Shown in pieces: positions 1 to 5,687 of a stretch of 5,687 bases of DNA (its first letter is position 1; each line of letters starts with the position of its first letter). Source of the stretch: Candidatus Woesebacteria bacterium (lineage in GTDB: Bacteria; Patescibacteriota; Microgenomatia; UBA1406; GWC2-37-13); contig JAGOLU010000057.1 of the NCBI GenBank assembly GCA_017993865.1, positions 1 through 5,687 on the forward strand, read 5' to 3'. The notes under the pieces were generated by a model. That model saw only the letters and a list, made by a program, of their open reading frames with translations, was not told the origin of the DNA and searched no databases. A program made the position numbers and the translations under genes.

Positions 1-445
1 TTTCGTGGTGGAATCGCATGGATATGGCATCTTGTAGATACTGAATACTTTTTCGAAAATTACCCTCACCCCGATTCTGGTCATGGTAGGGTTCTAACCC
101 GTCGATAGAGACAATCATGTTTACTAGCTGAGGATTTGAAAACTCACTCAACCGATCTATGGTGCCATTTGTAATAATTTGGATGTAGATGCCCAACGCA
201 TTTAGTTTATTTACCAATTGGGGGAAGTAGGGCAGAAGCATCACTTCACCGCCGCAAAACGTAATTACTTTTAATGGGTTAACCTCGCGATATCTTTCTA
301 CAAAAGTCACAATCTGATCTTCGGTGAGCTTTGGCGCAGTTTTGCGTGTATAGCAGATTTTGCATGCGATGTTACACCGCTCAAGCGGGTTTATATACAG
401 ATGTTGCAGAATGGTCTGGAAGTGATCCTCAATACGAGATCTCAT
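1..445 (-). CDS. Radical SAM domain protein, N-terminal part (cut by left window edge)
   Basis: Reading the minus strand from the ATG at 445 gives 148 uninterrupted residues running off the window. The canonical radical SAM motif CxxxCxxC is present as C24, C28 and C31 (RCNIACKICY); these cysteines should bind the [4Fe-4S] cluster that cleaves S-adenosylmethionine to a 5'-deoxyadenosyl radical. It is followed by the SAM-binding GGE motif (C64-G65-G66-E67), a TNG strand end (residues 92-94) and an SIDG segment (113-116) followed by HDQNRGEGNF, an order typical of the TIM-barrel half of radical SAM proteins, including SPASM-type peptide and protein modifiers. The C-terminal half, which would show auxiliary clusters and substrate class, lies outside the window, so the substrate cannot be named. 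The start is supported by an AAGG at 457-454, eight bases upstream, and a TATAAT at 469-464. It is transcribed away from the membrane protein gene at 542. The family call is firm; the specific function is unknown. Confidence 0.9.
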   Translation of the reverse strand, partial: MRSRIEDHFQTILQHLYINPLERCNIACKICYTRKTAPKLTEDQIVTFVERYREVNPLKVITFCGGEVMLLPYFPQLVNKLNALGIYIQIITNGTIDRLSEFSNPQLVNMIVSIDGLEPYHDQNRGEGNFRKSIQYLQDAISMRFHHE

Positions 446-463
446 ATATATAGCCTTGTGACA

Positions 464-469
464 ATTATA
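464..469 (-). promoter_or_regulatory. -10 box of the radical SAM gene
   Basis: The minus strand reads a perfect TATAAT here, with 18 bases between its end and the ATG at 445. Transcription would be expected to start about 11 bases before the ATG, giving a very short leader holding the weak Shine-Dalgarno AAGG (457-454). No good -35 hexamer is visible at 16 to 19 bases spacing, and the TGn extension is absent, so the call rests on the hexamer and its position. Confidence 0.5.
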
Positions 470-525
470 ACTCGAGATTGCACTAATCACAGCTCAATCC
501 GTATGGGCCCAGACGGATGCAATAT

Positions 526-534
526 TGCTACAAT
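526..534 (+). promoter_or_regulatory. Extended -10 promoter of the membrane protein gene
   Basis: TGC-TACAAT is an extended -10 element (TGn at 526-528, hexamer at 529-534, five of six consensus bases). Seven bases separate the hexamer from the ATG at 542, so the predicted transcription start falls at or next to the start codon. No convincing -35 hexamer is seen, which the TGn extension can compensate for. The arrangement closely matches the promoter at 1618-1626. There is no Shine-Dalgarno sequence before 542. Confidence 0.5.
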
Positions 535-541
535 GATCCCC

Positions 542-1576
542 ATGCATCGAATCTATTTGGTAAAAATACTGAGGTTCTCGTTTTTATACTTTATATTTCT
601 GTTTGTCCCTCTTTTGTTCAATGGCGTATTGATGAGATATATGTGGCTATTGCTACCATTTGCTAATTTCGAATTTCTTAACAGAGTTAACCCCAATTTG
701 CTACTAGCAACAATAGATACTTTCCCCATATTCACAGCATTTGGCCTAGTGTTTATAGGGTTGTCATTAAGAAAAAAATTCAGATTGCGAGAAGTATATG
801 TCGCGCTGATATCAGCCTTTATCACCGTCGTGCTCGTCGGGACAATACCACTTTTTGTACATTCTGTTTCTGTCAAATCAGGACCTAAAATGAATATGGG
901 ACCAGTTGAGGGGCCAAGATATTCGATTATGCGAGGTGTTGAAATGCTGCGCTGCGGGTTGGTTTCAGGAAACAACGCCACTGCTTGGACGTACCCAGAA
1001 CAAGGGGCGAGCAATGTCCCGACCTACAGTCCGGTAGTTGTGCATTTCGCGGGCAATGTACAGAGGGTGGAAAACTGTGGTGTTTTTCATAGCAACGATG
1101 AGTCGTACGTTGGCTCGGAACACAAGATGTTAGGAGGTCTTGGCAACACTAACTACTCCATTCTCCCACCCGGGGCGCTTGGGATAGAGGAACTCAAGCA
1201 TCTACAGAGTCTTTCTGAAGACGAGGTAAAACAATATGTCAGTAATGGGCATTGGCAAGAGGGAACGAGATATAACGTGATCTGCACTTATTATGTAAGC
1301 AATTGTCTAAGTAGCACGGCCTTTTCGTTCACGTCTGACACGGAGCAGTCCACGGAGACTCCGACGATCCGAAGAGACATTCCCACCATACAATTAGACA
1401 AAAATCTCTTTACTCCCGGTGTTTATCCAGGCGCCATAGAGTTGAGCTACCCGACTCCTGGGATGTATCCAGGGAACGTGCAATTGGATACGAGCACCAA
1501 CGATGGACACTTTACGGGAGAGTTCAACTTTGAAGAAAATAAGATCATCGAGACACCCGTCGAAATCCAACGATAG
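542..1576 (+). CDS. Membrane protein of unknown function: three transmembrane helices and a large outward domain
   Basis: This 344-residue protein matches no family I recognise. Residues about 11-32, 52-75 and 85-108 are hydrophobic helices. The basic stretch RKKFRLR (77-83) between helices 2 and 3, and the basic residues before helix 1, fit the positive-inside rule: N-terminus in the cytoplasm, the last roughly 235 residues outside. The outward domain has four cysteines (138, 179, 248, 255), which could form disulfides, and ends in a duplicated TPGxYPG unit (291-315) and an acidic tail. The frame stays open upstream to an ATG at 401, but that start would run 45 bases into the divergent radical SAM gene; I chose 542 because it sits just before helix 1 and seven bases after an extended -10 box. 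ATGs at 503 and 533 are alternatives. The stop lies 56 bases before the helicase gene, which has its own promoter, so an operon is not implied. The coding call is fairly sure; the function is unknown. Confidence 0.7.
   Translation: MHRIYLVKILRFSFLYFIFLFVPLLFNGVLMRYMWLLLPFANFEFLNRVNPNLLLATIDTFPIFTAFGLVFIGLSLRKKFRLREVYVALISAFITVVLVGTIPLFVHSVSVKSGPKMNMGPVEGPRYSIMRGVEMLRCGLVSGNNATAWTYPEQGASNVPTYSPVVVHFAGNVQRVENCGVFHSNDESYVGSEHKMLGGLGNTNYSILPPGALGIEELKHLQSLSEDEVKQYVSNGHWQEGTRYNVICTYYVSNCLSSTAFSFTSDTEQSTETPTIRRDIPTIQLDKNLFTPGVYPGAIELSYPTPGMYPGNVQLDTSTNDGHFTGEFNFEENKIIETPVEIQR
1412..1486 (+). repeat. Two-copy in-frame repeat encoding TPGxYPGxxxL
   Basis: Two 33-base units, 1412-1444 and 1454-1486, agree at 22 of 33 positions by eye with a 42-base period, and lie in frame in the membrane protein gene. 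They encode TPGVYPGAIEL and TPGMYPGNVQL (residues 291-301 and 305-315). The proline- and glycine-rich pattern suggests turns or a short beta-rich or stalk segment near the C-terminus of the outward domain. A preceding TIQLD resembles the end of a third, decayed unit, but that is weak. Confidence 0.7.
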
Positions 1577-1598
1577 AAATACGCTTATATATCACGAA

Positions 1599-1626
1599 TT
1601 GTCACCACAGCGGTTGATGTTACAAT
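1599..1626 (+). promoter_or_regulatory. Near-consensus sigma70-type promoter of the helicase-nuclease gene
   Basis: A -35 hexamer TTGTCA (1599-1604, five of six consensus bases) is followed by a 16-base spacer and a -10 hexamer TACAAT (1621-1626, five of six), which also carries a TGn extension (TGT, 1618-1620). Six bases separate the -10 box from the ATG at 1633, placing the predicted transcription start at or about the A of the start codon. No Shine-Dalgarno sequence precedes the gene. A leaderless transcript is the simplest reading. Confidence 0.7.
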
Positions 1627-1632
1627 GCCCCT

Positions 1633-4632
1633 ATGAAACAGGCTCATTCAGTATTTCAAAAAGAGTATGCGAGACTAAACGATGGACAGAAACAAGCCGT
1701 CGATACGATAGAAGGCCCGGTCATGGTTATCGCAGGTCCCGGCACTGGGAAGACTCAGATTCTCACCTTACGTATTGCGAATATTCTTTTGAGAACTCAG
1801 GTAAATTCTAGCAACATACTTGCACTTACTTTCACCCAAGCCGCAGCAACCAATATGCGCGAGCGACTTCTCAAGATCATCGGTAATGAAGCGCATGTAG
1901 TCAACATATTCACTTTCCACGCGTTTTGTAGCAATGTTATAGAGCAGAATCCCGACGACTTTTGGAGTCTGCTCGGCATGAAAGTAGCAGATGAAATTCA
2001 GAAGGTGCAAATACTCGAGAGCATCATTGATGCGAATGCATTTGAACACATCAAGCCTTTTGGCAAGCCATATTTCTATGTATCCGATGCGCTGCGCTCC
2101 ATCAGCGACCTGAAGAGAGAAGGGGTAAATCCTCAAGAATTTAAAGCATTTATCGACCAGGAGAAAAAAGACTTTACAGCAATCCCCGATAAAGAAAGCA
2201 CACGCATTGCAGGGAGCTTGAGGGGGGAGTATCAACAGCAATTGAAACGCATCGAAAAAAACGCAGAACTTCAGGTGCTCTACGCGGCTTACCAGAAAGC
2301 GCTCCAAGAACACGACATTTACGATTATGACGATCTTATCATGTCTGTTCTCGAGAGACTTCGTAGTAATGAGGACTTCAGGCTGCGCCAAATGGAGAAA
2401 TACCAATACATTTTAGTCGATGAACATCAGGATTCTAATAATGCGCAAAATAAGATCATTCAGCTACTCACTTCATTCCACAAGAATCCTAACATCTTTG
2501 TTGTGGGTGATGAGAAACAAGCCATTTTTCGATTCCAAGGAGCGTCTGTTGAGAATTTCCATAAATTCACTAAACAATTTCCGGATGCAAAATTGATTAC
2601 ATTAACAGAAAATTACCGTTCTACACAAACAATCCTAGATTCCGCGATACAGCTTTTGTCTGCACACGATCAAACGCTCAATGCTCAAGCAAACCACAAA
2701 GAGAAACCAATTTCTGTAATGATTGCTGAAACTCCTCACGATGAAATTTCCGCAATGGTTGCTCATATTCAACAAGATATACAGACGGGGGTAAGCCCAG
2801 ACCAAATCGCAGTGCTCACTCGCAAGCGCGCTCAAATGAAGGTAATCGCGCAGGTGTTGGCGGAAGCCAATATACCTGTCTTCCTTGATATTGACGAAGA
2901 TGTGTTTGAAAATGCCACAATACAAAAACTCATCGTCCTCTTAGAAGCAGTTCAGAACTATGCACAGGGCGAGTATATTTTTCCTGCACTGCATTTAGAT
3001 GTTTTTGGAGTGAATCCACTCGATCTGTACAAACTTACTCAGCTAGTAAGTAGAAGGAGAATGGAACTTGCGGACGTGCTCTCAAACAAAACAAAGTTGC
3101 AAGAGTATGAGATCAAAGGTGTAGAGAATATTCACAAGATATTTACAAAATTCGGCGAGTGGTACATGCTTGCAAAACAGGAGCCTTTGCACACCCTCAT
3201 TCATACGATTGTCCAAGAGAGTGGGCTGCTCCAACATATGCTTAAGGATGCAAACCCCATCCTCGCAGTAGCACCTTTACGCGAATTCTACGACAATATT
3301 CAAGCTCTTGATCAGCAAAATACATGGAAGCTTGACGATTTATTCATCTACTTCCAAAAATTGAAACAGCACAACATCCGGATAAAGCTTAAAATTCATT
3401 CTCAGTCTGCTGGAAAAGTGCAGCTTATGACAGCACACTCTGCAAAAGGGCTCGAGTTTGATCATGTGTATATTCCTCACGTTCAAGATACGGTGTGGGG
3501 AGGCCGAAAGAGAGCTAAATTATTTACACTTCCCAGTGCTATCTATGATCTTTTATCGAGCGAAGATACAGATGCCGATGAAAAAAGACTATTCTTTGTC
3601 GCACTTACCCGAGCCCGCCACTCTCTATGCTTGAGTTACGCAAATACAAAATCAGATGGATCTGTTGCTCTGGCGTCTCCTTACATCGCAGATATTCGAT
3701 CAGAACTTAAGCATGAAGTCAATGTCGAACCCTACGCAGAGGTCTCCCTACATACCCCTCTTGATCAAGGGAAAATAGTAGGAGAATTCAGCACCTTTGT
3801 ACAAGCTGCTTTCGAAAAATACGGTATCTCAGTAAGCGCCCTCAACAACTATCTTAAATGTCCGTGGCGGTATTTCTACACCAATCTTGTTCGAGTGCCA
3901 TCGGGGAAAGATAAAACGCTTATGTTTGGTAATGCAGTGCATAACGCGATTACCTATTTTTATATTCACTTTAAGGAAACGGGGGAGAAATCCGCCGACT
4001 ATCTTTTGGAAGCTTTTCAGAAAGCAGCAGAGAAAGAGATGTTCACCAAAGCCGAAATGGGGGACGCTCTTGTGCGTGGGAAACAAATTTTGACAGAGTA
4101 CTACCGCCAGTATGATGAAGAGTTTAGTCGTAATGTGCAGGTCAAAGTGCGCATCCCAGAGGTGCGGCTACCTGTTGGAGATATTGCAGGAGTTGACTCG
4201 ATCAAGCTTACGGGTGAGCTTGACCTAGTCGAGTACGTAGACAATTCACTCACCCAGGTCAATGTGATTGACTTCAAGACCGGACGACCACGGAGCAGAA
4301 ATGAAATTCTTGGCAAAACAAAGAATGCCGATGGCAATTATTATCGGCAATTGATTTTTTACAAGTTGCTTCTCCATTACTACAAACCAAATTGGATCAT
4401 GAAACAAGGTGCGCTCGATTTTATTCAGCCAGATGGAAAGGGTGTATTTCATAAAGAAGCATTTGAGATATTATCCGAAGAAGTTGTTAAGCTCCAAGAA
4501 CAAGTGCATGAAGCGGCTAAGGATATCCTTGCGCTTGGTTTTTGGGATAGATTTTGCGATGATGTAGATTGCAAATGGTGCGAACTACGCAAATCTCTTG
4601 ATACGAAAGTGTTTGAAGAAGGGTTGTTTTAA
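1633..4632 (+). CDS. UvrD/PcrA-type DNA helicase fused to a RecB/AddB-type Fe-S nuclease
   Basis: This 999-residue protein joins an ATP-driven superfamily 1A helicase to a DNA nuclease and probably resects DNA ends for recombinational repair. Helicase motifs run in order: Q motif (LNDGQKQAV, 16-24), Walker A GPGTGKT (35-41), Ia (ALTFTQAAATNMRER, from 64), Ib (FTFHAF, 93-98), II DEHQD (263-267), III GDEKQAIFRFQGA (292-304), IV LTENYRS (324-330), V (TAHSAKGLEFD, 600-610) and VI VALTRAR (656-662). The long stretches after Ib and after IV fit subdomains 1B and 2B. The nuclease spans about 731-990: H770, D864 in GELDLVE, D880 and K882 in IDFKTG, and Q906xxxY910 are the PD-(D/E)XK residues. C743 plus C975-x4-C980-x2-C983 form an apparent Fe-S staple, as in AddB and Cas4. 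The domain order matches AddA, AdnA and AdnB; no partner subunit is in the window. All key residues are present, so it looks active. The start at 1633 fits the promoter and the family N-terminus. The fusion is certain; the exact pathway is inferred. Confidence 0.95.
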   Translation: MKQAHSVFQKEYARLNDGQKQAVDTIEGPVMVIAGPGTGKTQILTLRIANILLRTQVNSSNILALTFTQAAATNMRERLLKIIGNEAHVVNIFTFHAFCSNVIEQNPDDFWSLLGMKVADEIQKVQILESIIDANAFEHIKPFGKPYFYVSDALRSISDLKREGVNPQEFKAFIDQEKKDFTAIPDKESTRIAGSLRGEYQQQLKRIEKNAELQVLYAAYQKALQEHDIYDYDDLIMSVLERLRSNEDFRLRQMEKYQYILVDEHQDSNNAQNKIIQLLTSFHKNPNIFVVGDEKQAIFRFQGASVENFHKFTKQFPDAKLITLTENYRSTQTILDSAIQLLSAHDQTLNAQANHKEKPISVMIAETPHDEISAMVAHIQQDIQTGVSPDQIAVLTRKRAQMKVIAQVLAEANIPVFLDIDEDVFENATIQKLIVLLEAVQNYAQGEYIFPALHLDVFGVNPLDLYKLTQLVSRRRMELADVLSNKTKLQEYEIKGVENIHKIFTKFGEWYMLAKQEPLHTLIHTIVQESGLLQHMLKDANPILAVAPLREFYDNIQALDQQNTWKLDDLFIYFQKLKQHNIRIKLKIHSQSAGKVQLMTAHSAKGLEFDHVYIPHVQDTVWGGRKRAKLFTLPSAIYDLLSSEDTDADEKRLFFVALTRARHSLCLSYANTKSDGSVALASPYIADIRSELKHEVNVEPYAEVSLHTPLDQGKIVGEFSTFVQAAFEKYGISVSALNNYLKCPWRYFYTNLVRVPSGKDKTLMFGNAVHNAITYFYIHFKETGEKSADYLLEAFQKAAEKEMFTKAEMGDALVRGKQILTEYYRQYDEEFSRNVQVKVRIPEVRLPVGDIAGVDSIKLTGELDLVEYVDNSLTQVNVIDFKTGRPRSRNEILGKTKNADGNYYRQLIFYKLLLHYYKPNWIMKQGALDFIQPDGKGVFHKEAFEILSEEVVKLQEQVHEAAKDILALGFWDRFCDDVDCKWCELRKSLDTKVFEEGLF

Positions 4633-4663
4633 TGAAATTTGCTCCTCATAACGCTCCTTTTCG

Positions 4664-4672
4664 TGGTATAAT
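4664..4672 (+). promoter_or_regulatory. Extended -10 promoter of typA
   Basis: TGG-TATAAT is a perfect -10 hexamer (4667-4672) with the TGn extension (4664-4666). Nine bases separate it from the ATG at 4682, so transcription should start within about three bases of the start codon. No good -35 hexamer lies 16 to 18 bases upstream, and the sequence before the ATG (AACCCACTT) contains no Shine-Dalgarno motif. It sits in the 49-base gap after the helicase stop, so typA probably has its own promoter. Confidence 0.7.
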
Positions 4673-4681
4673 AACCCACTT

Positions 4682-5687
4682 ATGGATCAGATCAGAAACA
4701 TCGCTATTATCGCCCACGTTGATCACGGAAAGACTACGCTTGTTGATGCGATGCTGAAACAGTCAGGGCTTTTCCGCGATAATCAGAAGGAGATGAAGCA
4801 AGAACTTATCATGGACTCTAATGACCTTGAGAGAGAAAAAGGCATCACGATACTTGCTAAAAATACTTCGGTTTACTACAAAGATGTAAAAATAAACATC
4901 ATCGACACACCTGGACACGCAGATTTTGGTGGAGAAGTTGAGCGAGTTTTGAACATGGCATCCGGCGCGATTCTTCTTGTCGATGCTGCAGAAGGACCAC
5001 TCCCTCAAACAAGATTTGTACTTAAGAAAGCACTAGAAAATCACCTAAAGATTATCCTCGTTATCAATAAAATCGACAAAAAAGATGCACGCCCACGCGT
5101 GGTAACCACCGAGGTTGAAAATTTATTCCTTGAACTCGCACACAGTGACGAGGCACTCAATTTTAGAACATTGTATGCAGTCGGTCGCGACGGGACTGCT
5201 ATGCTTGAGCTGCCCAAGCGATACGACTCCAGCATCCCCGGTAATCTTGTTCCGCTTTTCGAAACAATCTTACACGAAATTCCAAACGCGGTCGAGAACA
5301 CCGACAAGCCGTTTCAACTACTTATCTCTACACTCGATGCTGACAACTATGTCGGGAAACTGTGTATCGGCAAAGTCACGCAAGGGAAACTAACCAAAGG
5401 AGAGAAGGTTTCCGTTATCGACCAGAATGGGTTAAAAGGGTCATATAACGTCACCAAGCTTTACACCAGCAATGGGCTCAAGCGAGACGAAGTGAATGAA
5501 GTCACCTCTGGAGATATTATTGCAATTGCAGGAATTTCAGAGCTCACCATTGGCGATACGGTCACTGACCCTGCAAGCAAGGTTGCATTGCCGAGCATCA
5601 CTGTAGAAGATCCCACCATAAAAATTACCATTGGCCCAAACACCTCACCATTCGCTGGTCGAGAAGGTAAATACACTACATCAAGAC
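4682..5687 (+). CDS. typA: Ribosome-associated translational GTPase TypA/BipA, N-terminal 335 residues (cut by right window edge)
   Basis: TypA/BipA is an EF-G-like GTPase that binds 70S ribosomes and is known for roles in ribosome assembly and growth under stress. The start [15 protein letters not shown] is typical of the family, which fixes the ATG at 4682. G-domain motifs: G1 AHVDHGKTT (11-19), the G2 threonine T56 in REKGITI, G3 DTPGHAD (75-81) and G4 NKID (129-132), followed by the family-typical ARP. The usual G5 segment, normally YASA-like, reads YAVGRDG (165-171), an unusual variant. A beta-barrel domain II begins near residue 209. The stretch [16 protein letters not shown] at the window edge (320-335) is a TypA hallmark that separates it from EF-G, LepA and tetracycline-resistance GTPases. 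Full-length members have about 600 residues, so roughly the last 270 are missing because of the window edge. It is co-oriented with the helicase gene but has its own extended -10 box. Confidence 0.96.
   Translation, partial: MDQIRNIAIIAHVDHGKTTLVDAMLKQSGLFRDNQKEMKQELIMDSNDLEREKGITILAKNTSVYYKDVKINIIDTPGHADFGGEVERVLNMASGAILLVDAAEGPLPQTRFVLKKALENHLKIILVINKIDKKDARPRVVTTEVENLFLELAHSDEALNFRTLYAVGRDGTAMLELPKRYDSSIPGNLVPLFETILHEIPNAVENTDKPFQLLISTLDADNYVGKLCIGKVTQGKLTKGEKVSVIDQNGLKGSYNVTKLYTSNGLKRDEVNEVTSGDIIAIAGISELTIGDTVTDPASKVALPSITVEDPTIKITIGPNTSPFAGREGKYTTSR

Noticed and set aside
456..484. Plus-strand promoter TTGTGA with TATAAC in the divergent region
   Set aside because: The two hexamers are only five bases apart and no partner at 16 to 18 bases spacing exists for either. 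TATAAC is largely the complement of the minus-strand TATAAT.
401..541. N-terminal extension of the membrane protein from the ATG at 401
   Set aside because: It would overlap the first 45 bases of the divergent radical SAM gene and cover both promoters. It encodes a polar stretch unlike the start of a membrane protein and lacks a ribosome binding site. The extended -10 box before 542 supports the shorter form.
553..1014. 153-residue minus-strand open frame opposite the membrane protein gene
   Set aside because: It is wholly antisense to a frame with consistent membrane topology, shows no recognisable motif and is best explained as a shadow.
1503..1811. 102-residue plus-strand frame spanning the gap before the helicase gene
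   Set aside because: It overlaps the end of the membrane protein and the start of the helicase, including its Walker A region, in another frame. The product is arginine- and serine-rich and low in information, and no start signal is seen.
1768..2406. 212-residue minus-strand open frame inside the helicase gene
   Set aside because: It is antisense to a strongly conserved helicase domain and has no motif of its own.
4633..4681. Possible terminator after the helicase gene
   Set aside because: The only inverted repeat is GTGG...CCAC around the -10 box, with a four-base stem and no following T-run. No intrinsic terminator can be supported here or in 1577-1632.

Overview
The window looks like a stretch of a compact bacterial chromosome of moderate GC. 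It holds four genes: one divergent gene cut by the left edge, two complete genes, and one gene cut by the right edge. Single-exon genes, short spacers, a single-chain helicase-nuclease and start codons sitting almost on top of -10 boxes would fit a small-genome lineage such as the Candidate Phyla Radiation (Patescibacteria, for example Parcubacteria). That placement is an inference from style and was not tested. No in-frame UGA codon interrupts the genes, so nothing suggests recoded UGA.

Layout. (1) Positions 445 down to 1, minus strand: N-terminal 148 residues of a radical SAM enzyme with an intact CxxxCxxC iron-sulfur motif; it runs off the left edge. (2) 446-541: a 96-base divergent promoter region. 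(3) 542-1576, plus: a 344-residue membrane protein of unknown function, with three predicted transmembrane helices, a basic cytoplasmic loop, a large outward domain with four cysteines, and a duplicated TPGxYPG unit near its C-terminus. (4) 1577-1632: a short spacer with a near-consensus promoter. (5) 1633-4632, plus: a 999-residue UvrD/PcrA-type (superfamily 1A) DNA helicase fused to a RecB/AddB-type PD-(D/E)XK nuclease with an apparent four-cysteine Fe-S site. (6) 4633-4681: spacer with an extended -10 promoter. (7) 4682 to the right edge, plus: first 335 residues of the ribosome-associated GTPase TypA/BipA.

The genes do not form an obvious pathway. The helicase-nuclease belongs to DNA end processing and recombinational repair, TypA to ribosome assembly and stress adaptation, the radical SAM enzyme to an unidentified modification reaction, and the membrane protein is unassigned. 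Each plus-strand gene appears to have its own promoter, so they are probably transcribed separately although they point the same way.

The most distinctive signal is regulatory. All three plus-strand genes have a TGn-type extended -10 box whose end lies only 6 to 9 bases before the start codon, and none has a Shine-Dalgarno sequence. This predicts leaderless or nearly leaderless mRNAs and also decides the start of the membrane protein. I see no CRISPR array, tRNA, rRNA, insertion sequence, riboswitch or convincing intrinsic terminator. I found no convincing evidence of a wholly new system.
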